Shown: one piece after another, positions 1 through 4,876 of the stretch
Layout: each line of letters begins with the position of its first letter
How positions within the stretch are numbered: the first letter of the stretch is position 1
Assembly: GCA_011042595.1 (NCBI GenBank)
Contig: DQWO01000364.1
Coordinates: 1 to 5,864 of the forward strand
Direction of reading: 5' to 3'
Length of the DNA: 5,864 nt
Source: Pseudomonadota bacterium
GTDB taxonomy: Bacteria; Desulfobacterota; Anaeroferrophillalia; Anaeroferrophillales; Anaeroferrophillaceae
Notes under the pieces: generated by a model
The model's input: the letters and a program-made list of their open reading frames with translations, nothing else
What the model was told of the DNA's origin: nothing
The model's database searches: none
Translations under genes and position numbers: made by a program

Positions 1-88
1 AAGGTTAAAGCTCAACTTTCTGAGTTATGAAAAAACAGCCGAAAAAAATTATTTAAAGGCTGTTCCGGCATGGCTCTCGCTCATTCTC

Positions 89-107
89 GCTGCACATCGT
101 GTGCAGC
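89..107. repeat. Hairpin A, 8-bp perfect stem with TCG loop
   Basis: GCTGCACA (89-96) and TGTGCAGC (100-107) form a perfect 8-bp stem around a 3-nt TCG loop. The stem can be extended by CTC (86-88) pairing with GAG (111-113) if the three bases 108-110 bulge out. No U-run follows on the + strand, so it does not look like an intrinsic terminator. Confidence 0.75.
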
Positions 108-117
108 TGTGAGGTGC

Positions 118-154
118 CCGCCGGGAATCACCGTCGTGGTGATTCGTTCGGCGG
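118..154. repeat. Hairpin B, long GC-rich stem with internal loop
   Basis: CCGCCG (118-123) pairs with CGGCGG (149-154). Across a small asymmetric internal loop (124 against 146-148), GAATCACC (125-132) pairs with GGTGATTC (138-145). The apical loop is GTCGT, which closes to TCG if the G-T wobble forms, the same triplet as the loop of hairpin A. The 14 base pairs make this the most stable local structure in the leader. It has no following T-run, so it is not a typical terminator. Confidence 0.75.
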
Positions 155-224
155 TCAATGCCGCTATGAGCCAAGCCCGAACAGCTTGACAATGTATCCT
201 GAAAGTCCAACTCAGAAAGTTGAG

Positions 225-245
225 TTAAAGGTTAAAGGTTAAAGG
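225..245 (+). repeat. Three tandem copies of TTAAAGG
   Basis: TTAAAGG occurs at 225-231, 232-238 and 239-245 without interruption, immediately after the right end of the palindromic element. AAGGTTAAAG at positions 1-10, left of the element, has the same period, so the element may have inserted into a longer TTAAAGG array. The third unit merges into the hemB ribosome binding site. Confidence 0.8.
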
Positions 246-247
246 AG
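241..247 (+). promoter_or_regulatory. Ribosome binding site of hemB
   Basis: AAAGGAG lies 7 nt before the ATG at 255, which is near-ideal spacing and fixes that start. Its first five bases come from the last TTAAAGG unit. Changes in repeat number would lengthen or shorten the leader but leave the distance from this site to the start codon unchanged. Confidence 0.8.
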
Positions 248-254
248 TATCACC

Positions 255-1223
255 ATGTATTTCCCCATCTATCGCCCCCGCCGATTACGGGCTAATCCAA
301 CCATTCGCCGCATGGTTCGGGAAACCAGACTGTCCGTTGACAATTTCATCTATCCCCTGTTTGTCTGCCCTGGAGAAGGGGTCAAAAAGGAGATATCCTC
401 CATGCCGGGAAATTACCAGTTCTCCATTGACATGTTGCTCAAGGAAATGGAGGAAGTGGAGTCATTGGGAATTCCCGGGGTCATCCTTTTTGGAATCCCT
501 GAACATAAAGACGAGCTGGGCAGCGAAGCCTATGACGATCAGGGTATCATTCAGCGGGCCATCAGGGCGATCAAATCAACCGCCAGCCAGGTACAGGTAA
601 TTACCGACGTCTGTTTATGCGAATACACTTCCCATGGACATTGCGGAATTATCCAGGGGGAAAAAATTCTCAACGATCCCACCCTGGAACTTCTGGCCCG
701 GGAAGCCGTATCTCATGCCAGGGCCGGAGCTGATATGGTCGCTCCCTCCGACATGATGGATGGCCGTATAGGAGTTGTACGGGAAGCCCTGGATCATGAA
801 GGGTTCGAAGAAACCCCGATCATGGCCTACTCGGTAAAATATGCCTCGGCGTTCTATGGACCATTTCGCGACGCCGCTGAATCGCCACCTCAGTTTGGTG
901 ACCGGCAAAGTTACCAGATGGATGCGGCCAATGTTCGGGAAGCAATCAGGGAGGCTGACCAGGATATTCAGGAAGGTGCTGACCTGATCATGGTCAAACC
1001 GGCCCTTCCCTATCTTGATATCATTCGATTGATGCGGGAAGAGTTTGATTATCCTCTGGCGGCGTACAATGTCAGTGGTGAATATGCCATGATTAAGGCA
1101 GCTGACCAGCTTGGCTGGATTGACGGCCCCCGGGTGATGATGGAAACCCTGTTGTCGATCAAACGGGCTGGAGCCGATCTGATTCTCACCTATTTTGCCA
1201 AGGAAGCAGCGCAATTATTATGA
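255..1223 (+). CDS. hemB: Porphobilinogen synthase (delta-aminolevulinic acid dehydratase)
   Basis: HemB condenses two molecules of 5-aminolevulinate into porphobilinogen, the common step to heme, siroheme and cobalamin in the cytoplasm. The 322-residue protein is full length for the family and opens with the typical [10 protein letters not shown]. The two active-site lysines are visible: K195 in [13 protein letters not shown] and K248 in [12 protein letters not shown]120, C122 and C130 in [14 protein letters not shown] supply the complete three-cysteine site of zinc-dependent enzymes, as opposed to the aspartate-rich site of magnesium types. E233 in the READ segment probably corresponds to the allosteric Mg2+ ligand near E232 of the E. 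coli enzyme. The start at 255 has a strong Shine-Dalgarno sequence. The stop overlaps the hisC start as ATGA, implying translational coupling. No other tetrapyrrole gene is in view. Confidence 0.97.
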   Translation: MYFPIYRPRRLRANPTIRRMVRETRLSVDNFIYPLFVCPGEGVKKEISSMPGNYQFSIDMLLKEMEEVESLGIPGVILFGIPEHKDELGSEAYDDQGIIQRAIRAIKSTASQVQVITDVCLCEYTSHGHCGIIQGEKILNDPTLELLAREAVSHARAGADMVAPSDMMDGRIGVVREALDHEGFEETPIMAYSVKYASAFYGPFRDAAESPPQFGDRQSYQMDAANVREAIREADQDIQEGADLIMVKPALPYLDIIRLMREEFDYPLAAYNVSGEYAMIKAADQLGWIDGPRVMMETLLSIKRAGADLILTYFAKEAAQLL

Positions 1224-2293
1224 GTATAACACCCTATGTCCGTCCCTCAATCGGGAAAATGGCCGGTTATACTCCCGGTTTTCAGCCTCCTCGCGGCAGC
1301 CAAATGATCAAGCTGAATACCAATGAAAATCCTTATCCACCATCTCCGGCAGTAGCGGCTGCAATCAGGAAAGCGGCGGAAAATTATGACAGGCTACGGC
1401 TTTACCCTGATCCGGTCAGCAGTTGTCTGCGACAGACGGCAGCAGAAATATATGGTCTAACTGCTGAACAGGTCATGGCTGGGAATGGTTCCGATGACCT
1501 GTTGAGGATACTGCTGGACACTTTTATTGACCCCGGTGAACAGGTTGGTTTTTTTGATCCCTCCTATTCTCTCTACCCGGTTTTGGCCCAAATTCGCGGT
1601 GCCAGCCCTAAAGTTTTTGCCTTTGATCCGGCGACCCCAGAACCAGTTATAACCACAAAAGGGATAAAACTTTTTTTCATCACCAGTCCCCATGCTCCCT
1701 ATGGCCTGGGATTTTCCAACCATTTTATCGCTAAAATAGCCGATCAGCTTGATGGCATCCTGGTAGTGGATGAAGCCTACGCGGATTTTGCCGAAGAAAG
1801 TGCCCTGTCCCTGCTGGACAAATATCCCAACCTGGTAGTCACCCGCACATTTTCAAAATCATACTCTCTGGCAGCCATGCGGGTTGGATTGGCCTTTGCC
1901 GCCCCGATGCTGATCGCTGAAATGGACAAAGCCCGGGACAGTTATAACCTTGACCTCCTGGCCCAGGAAGCAGCCACTGCCGCCCTGCTGGACCAGGCTT
2001 ACCTGGAAGAAACTGTTGCCAGAATAAAAAAGGTGCGACAGAAATTCAATCGGCAATTAACCGAAAAAAAATTTACCACTTATCCCAGCCAGTCAAATTT
2101 CATTTTCAGCATTCCCCCGGCAGGATTTAAGGCCGGTGATTTATACCAATATCTGCAGCAACACCAAGTGCTGGTTCGCTACTTCAGCACCCCACCCCTT
2201 GACCGGGGCATTCGCATCACCATCGGCACCCCTGAACAGATGGGGCAGGTACTCGACATTATCAATCAATTCCTCAAAGAGAAGGGAAACTAG
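1220..2293 (+). CDS. hisC: Histidinol-phosphate aminotransferase
   Basis: HisC is a PLP-dependent fold type I enzyme that interconverts imidazole-acetol phosphate plus glutamate and histidinol phosphate plus 2-oxoglutarate in histidine synthesis. The 357 residues match the usual family length. HisC signatures run in order: [12 protein letters not shown] (32-43), RLYPDP (60-65), GNGSDDLL (88-95), [10 protein letters not shown] (111-120), DEAYADF (184-190) and the Schiff-base lysine K213 in [15 protein letters not shown]332 in IRITIG is the likely substrate-anion arginine. The segment usually read PNNPTG or PNAPTG is SPHAPYG here (156-162), a small departure near the cofactor. The ATG overlaps the hemB stop by 4 bp. 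The only purine-rich site, AAGGA at 1200-1204, is rather far upstream, so coupling to hemB translation is likely. No other his genes are nearby. Close relatives may also transaminate aromatic amino acids, so substrate is assigned by family. Confidence 0.92.
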   Translation: MSITPYVRPSIGKMAGYTPGFQPPRGSQMIKLNTNENPYPPSPAVAAAIRKAAENYDRLRLYPDPVSSCLRQTAAEIYGLTAEQVMAGNGSDDLLRILLDTFIDPGEQVGFFDPSYSLYPVLAQIRGASPKVFAFDPATPEPVITTKGIKLFFITSPHAPYGLGFSNHFIAKIADQLDGILVVDEAYADFAEESALSLLDKYPNLVVTRTFSKSYSLAAMRVGLAFAAPMLIAEMDKARDSYNLDLLAQEAATAALLDQAYLEETVARIKKVRQKFNRQLTEKKFTTYPSQSNFIFSIPPAGFKAGDLYQYLQQHQVLVRYFSTPPLDRGIRITIGTPEQMGQVLDIINQFLKEKGN

Positions 2294-2295
2294 AA

Positions 2296-3480
2296 ATGGC
2301 TATCGCGGACAAAATTAAAAATTTCATGGATCGTTCATCATGGATTCGCAAGATGTTTGAGGAAGGAGCCGAATTAAAAGCCCGGCTGGGAGCTGAGAAC
2401 GTTTACGATTTCACCCTTGGCAACCCGGATGTCTATCCGCCTGAAGAAGTTGAAACAGAACTGGTTAAGATTATCCAGGAACGTATCCCGATGAAATACG
2501 GCTATATGCCCAATGCCGGCTACCCTGAAACCAGGCAGGCAGTGGCCGGAACGCTCAGCAGTGAACAGCAGATCAAAGTACCGGCTGATTCGGTGGTCAT
2601 GACCTGCGGGGCCGGCGGAGCGCTGAACGTTATTTTTAAAACCATCCTCAACCCCGGCGATGAAGTCATTTCTCCACGACCTTTCTTTGTTGAATATAAT
2701 TTTTATGTGGACAACCACGGCGGGATTTTGAAAACCGCTGATCCCCTGACCGACTTCACCCTCAACCTGAAGGCCATTGAAGCGGAAATAAACGAAAAAA
2801 CCAAGGCAGTAATCATCAATTCACCCAACAATCCCAGTGGGGCCATCTTTCCGGAATCACAGATACAAAAACTGGGGGAACTGCTGGAGCGCAAATCTGC
2901 TGAAATCGGCCATCCCATCTACCTGATTGCCGATGAACCCTACCGTAAAATCATTTATGATGATGCGGTGGTACCTCCTGTCTTTCCCTTTTATAAAAAC
3001 AGCATCATTGCTAATTCCTATTCCAAAGAGCTCTCCCTTGCCGGAGAGCGCATTGGCTTTCTGGCCCTGAATCCTCATGCCGACGATTTCAGCTCCCTGG
3101 CCGCCGGATACCTTTTCAGCAACCGGATCCTCGGCTTCGTCAATGCCCCGGGAATCATGCAGCGGCTGGTGGCCAGAATCCAGGGAGCTGCTATTGATAT
3201 CTCCCAATATAGGCAAAAACGCGACCTTCTCTATGCCGGGCTGACTGATGCCGGTTTTACCCTTGAAAAGCCCAAGGGGGCTTTTTATCTTTTCCCAAAA
3301 AGCCCCATCAGCGATGATGTACAATTCGTCCGCATCCTCCAGACCCATAATATCCTGGCGGTGCCGGGCAGCGGCTTCGGGGGTCCCGGATATTTCCGGC
3401 TGGCCTATTGCATTGATGATGCATCTATTGAGCGCTCATTACCGGTATTTAAAAAAGTCGGAGAACAATTTTTCGGATAA
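2296..3480 (+). CDS. Class I/II PLP-dependent aminotransferase (COG0436-like), substrate unknown
   Basis: This 394-residue cytoplasmic enzyme has the full aspartate-aminotransferase-type active site. LGNPDVYPP (41-49) and KYGYMPNAGYPETR (67-80) form the N-terminal substrate region, GAGGALN (105-111) contributes to the PLP phosphate cup, and NSPNNPSG (175-182) carries the PLP-contacting N179. D213 and Y216 are in IADEPY, the Schiff-base lysine is K244 in SYSKELSLAGERIG, and R368 in YFRLAYC is the alpha-carboxylate arginine. It starts 2 nt after hisC, with a GAAGGGA ribosome binding site inside the hisC 3' end, so the two transaminases are almost certainly co-translated. It is much less similar to HisC than to the general aspartate/alanine/aromatic group. 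Annotation pipelines would probably call it aspartate aminotransferase, but the amino donor and acceptor cannot be told from sequence. Confidence 0.9.
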   Translation: MAIADKIKNFMDRSSWIRKMFEEGAELKARLGAENVYDFTLGNPDVYPPEEVETELVKIIQERIPMKYGYMPNAGYPETRQAVAGTLSSEQQIKVPADSVVMTCGAGGALNVIFKTILNPGDEVISPRPFFVEYNFYVDNHGGILKTADPLTDFTLNLKAIEAEINEKTKAVIINSPNNPSGAIFPESQIQKLGELLERKSAEIGHPIYLIADEPYRKIIYDDAVVPPVFPFYKNSIIANSYSKELSLAGERIGFLALNPHADDFSSLAAGYLFSNRILGFVNAPGIMQRLVARIQGAAIDISQYRQKRDLLYAGLTDAGFTLEKPKGAFYLFPKSPISDDVQFVRILQTHNILAVPGSGFGGPGYFRLAYCIDDASIERSLPVFKKVGEQFFG

Positions 3481-3494
3481 AATTCACTTCCATC

Positions 3495-3499
3495 AGGAG
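3495..3499 (+). promoter_or_regulatory. Ribosome binding site deciding the fabH start
   Basis: AGGAG lies 6 nt before the ATG at 3506. The same frame is open back to an ATG at 3248, but those extra 86 codons lie inside the preceding aminotransferase gene. FabH homology begins exactly at 3506, so the longer reading is rejected. Confidence 0.85.
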
Positions 3500-3505
3500 A
3501 AGATC

Positions 3506-4489
3506 ATGAAATCAACGGTCATACTCGGAACTGGTTCTGCAGCCCCGGATAACATCCTCACCAATTTCGACCTTGAAAAAATAATGGATACTTCTGATGA
3601 ATGGATTATCCAGCGTACCGGCATAAAAGAACGACACATCGCTAAACCCGGGGAAAAGTTTTCCGATTTCGCCCTGCCTGCCTCCCGCCAAGCCCTGGAA
3701 ATGGCAGAGATAGATCCTGTCGATCTGGATATGATTATTGCCGGGACTCTGACCCCTGACACTCTGATGCCATCTGGGGGATGCACTATTCAAGCCCTTC
3801 TTAATGCCGATAAGGCGGCCGCGTTCGATGTCTGTGCCGCCTGTTCCGGGTTCGTCTATGGCCTGGCCATTGCTGACCGCTTCCTGAAAAACGATCCGGA
3901 TTTAAACATCCTGGTAATTGGCGGCGAACTGGTTTCTCATCACATGGATTGGAATGACCGGACAACGGCGGTCCTTTTTGGTGATGGGGTCGGAGCAGCC
4001 GTGGTGGCATCCCGGGAAAACCAGGGAGCAAAAATACTTTCGGTGGAAATGCAGTCCAACGGAAAACTTGGGGAGCTGCTCTATTTTGCCGGCTTAGGCT
4101 CGGAACATCCGGTGGGCCGGGAAGATTTTAAACCGGAATACAATTACATTAGCATGCAAGGTAGAGAGATCTTCAAGCATGCCATCCGTAATATGGTGGA
4201 GATATCCGGCAAGGCAATGCAAAAAGCCGGGGTCACAGTTGATCAGATTACCAAAGTCATTCCCCACCAGGCCAATCTCAGAATCATTGAAATGCTGGCT
4301 AAGCAGTTCAAGAAACCGCTGGATCAGGTATTTATTAATATTGACCGCTACGGCAACACCTCGGCCGGAACTATCCCCATCGCCCTTGATGAAGCCAACC
4401 GCAGCGGCTTCCTGGAAAAAGGCGACCTGGTTCTGTTAACCGTTTTTGGCGGCGGCCTGACCTGGGCAGCGGCAGTGCTGGAATGGTAA
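3506..4489 (+). CDS. fabH: 3-oxoacyl-ACP synthase III (beta-ketoacyl-ACP synthase III)
   Basis: FabH starts type II fatty-acid synthesis by condensing an acyl-CoA primer, usually acetyl-CoA, with malonyl-ACP. The 327 residues are normal for the family. The thiolase-fold triad is complete: C113 in DVCAACSGFVYGL, H254 in IPHQANLRI and N284 in DRYGNTSAGTIP. Other signatures are SDEWIIQRTGIKERHI (30-45), FGDGVGAAVV (158-167) and the C-terminal FGGGLTWAAAVLEW. The usual SAASIP after GNT reads SAGTIP here, which is unlikely to affect catalysis. No plsX, fabD, fabG or acpP lies alongside, so this fabH is outside the classical fab cluster and could be one of several KASIII paralogues. Primer preference (acetyl, branched or other) cannot be read from sequence. 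It begins 25 nt after the aminotransferase stop. Confidence 0.94.
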   Translation: MKSTVILGTGSAAPDNILTNFDLEKIMDTSDEWIIQRTGIKERHIAKPGEKFSDFALPASRQALEMAEIDPVDLDMIIAGTLTPDTLMPSGGCTIQALLNADKAAAFDVCAACSGFVYGLAIADRFLKNDPDLNILVIGGELVSHHMDWNDRTTAVLFGDGVGAAVVASRENQGAKILSVEMQSNGKLGELLYFAGLGSEHPVGREDFKPEYNYISMQGREIFKHAIRNMVEISGKAMQKAGVTVDQITKVIPHQANLRIIEMLAKQFKKPLDQVFINIDRYGNTSAGTIPIALDEANRSGFLEKGDLVLLTVFGGGLTWAAAVLEW

Positions 4490-4494
4490 GAGGT
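4488..4494 (+). promoter_or_regulatory. Ribosome binding site deciding the start of the small 111-aa gene
   Basis: AAGAGGT lies 6 nt before the ATG at 4501 and overlaps the fabH stop codon. An in-frame ATG at 4483 would overlap the end of fabH by 7 bp and add six residues, but it has no comparable site in front of it, so 4501 is preferred. Confidence 0.65.
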
Positions 4495-4500
4495 AAAATA

Positions 4501-4836
4501 ATGCCTGTCTATGCTGAAATTTATCAGTTTGCCGCCTCGGTCGGATCCCTCGAGGGCTATGTCTATAAAAAGAGTAGCGCCGAAGATCTCGACCTATTGG
4601 CCCTTTCCGTCTGGACAGATAATATCCGCCAGGCATACAACAATCTGCCGACTGAAGCCCTACAAGAGTTTCAAGATTTTCTGAACCAGACGGTCAGTCG
4701 GGCTATCCACTCATTAAAGGCTGCTTTGGGTGAGAATCACGAACTTGTCTTAAAGCTTAAGCCAATGGTCAAGGGAGAAGAGAATCTGCCGATATCAGCA
4801 GACGATTTCAATAAGAAAAAATGGTTTCAGCATTGA
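4501..4836 (+). CDS. Small hypothetical protein, 111 aa, family not recognised
   Basis: I do not recognise this protein. It reads as a soluble cytoplasmic protein with no signal peptide, membrane segment, cysteine or obvious metal site. The N-terminal part (1-23) could form short strands or a helix and contains the phrase VGSLEGYVYKK. Residues 26-77 look mainly helical, rich in Leu, Ala, Glu and Gln, and could mediate helical packing. The tail (91-111) is polar, ending in KKKWFQH. It has a good ribosome binding site, sits 11 nt after fabH and 40 nt before the kinase/phosphatase fusion, and shares the codon style of its neighbours, so it is probably a real operon member. A role linked to either neighbour is possible but unsupported. 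An alternative start at 4483 would give 117 residues. Confidence 0.75.
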   Translation: MPVYAEIYQFAASVGSLEGYVYKKSSAEDLDLLALSVWTDNIRQAYNNLPTEALQEFQDFLNQTVSRAIHSLKAALGENHELVLKLKPMVKGEENLPISADDFNKKKWFQH

Positions 4837-4865
4837 ACTGATAAAATTTTTCAAAAAGAAAGCCT

Positions 4866-4870
4866 GAAGG
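4866..4870 (+). promoter_or_regulatory. Ribosome binding site of the RibK-HAD fusion gene
   Basis: GAAGG lies 6 nt before the ATG at 4877. An in-frame TGA at 4865-4867 closes the frame just upstream, so 4877 is the earliest possible start. The RibK-like homology begins within ten residues of it. Confidence 0.7.
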
Positions 4871-4876
4871 TTTCAG

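Larger units (their letters stand above)
59..185. repeat. Nested inner inverted repeat (18-bp arms, two mismatches)
   Basis: The arm GCTGTTCCGGCATGGCTC (59-76) pairs with GAGCCAAGCCCGAACAGC (168-185), with mismatches at two positions. This stem lies inside the outer 11-26/209-224 stem and encloses both central hairpins, so the full element could fold as a branched, cloverleaf-like shape in single-stranded DNA or RNA. An alternative pairing exists: AACAGCC (34-40) is fully complementary to GGCTGTT (58-64) across an A/T-rich loop, and it competes for the left arm. Confidence 0.7.
11..224. mobile_element. Palindromic MITE-like element with 16-bp perfect terminal inverted repeats
   Basis: CTCAACTTTCTGAGTT (11-26) is the exact reverse complement of AACTCAGAAAGTTGAG (209-224). 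TTAAAG abuts the left end (5-10) and the right end (225-230) in the same orientation, as a target-site duplication would, so the flanks are direct while the ends are inverted. A second inverted repeat, 59-76 against 168-185, matches at 16 of 18 positions, and two hairpins occupy the middle. No open reading frame of meaningful size is present, so the element would have to be moved by an enzyme encoded elsewhere. It could instead be a structured intergenic repeat or an RNA leader of hemB. The palindromes are seen directly; mobility is inferred. The TTAAAGG array on the right weakens the duplication argument, because the same 6-mer recurs there. Confidence 0.5.

Noticed and set aside
186..191. 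TTGACA resembling a sigma-70 -35 box upstream of hemB
   Set aside because: No acceptable -10 hexamer lies 16-18 bp downstream (the bases there are AACTCA-like), and the match lies inside the palindromic element. It is too weak to call a promoter.
615..1214. 199-codon open frame on the - strand opposite hemB
   Set aside because: It is fully antisense to a clear hemB, has no recognisable domain, and looks like a shadow of hemB codon usage.
2857..3348. 163-codon open frame on the - strand opposite the second aminotransferase
   Set aside because: It is antisense to a strongly supported gene and shows no protein-family features.
3248..3505. 86-codon N-terminal extension of fabH in the same frame
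   Set aside because: It lies within the preceding aminotransferase coding sequence, has no family similarity, and FabH homology with a good ribosome binding site starts at 3506.
4858..4874. Small hairpin (GAAA..CC / GG..TTTC with a bulge) that could hide the fusion gene's ribosome binding site
   Set aside because: There are only six pairs with a bulged G, mostly A-T, so it is too weak to propose as a regulatory structure.
4837..4876. A/T-rich gap with T and A runs as a possible terminator before the fusion gene
   Set aside because: There is no GC-rich stem preceding the T-run, so there is no support for an intrinsic terminator.
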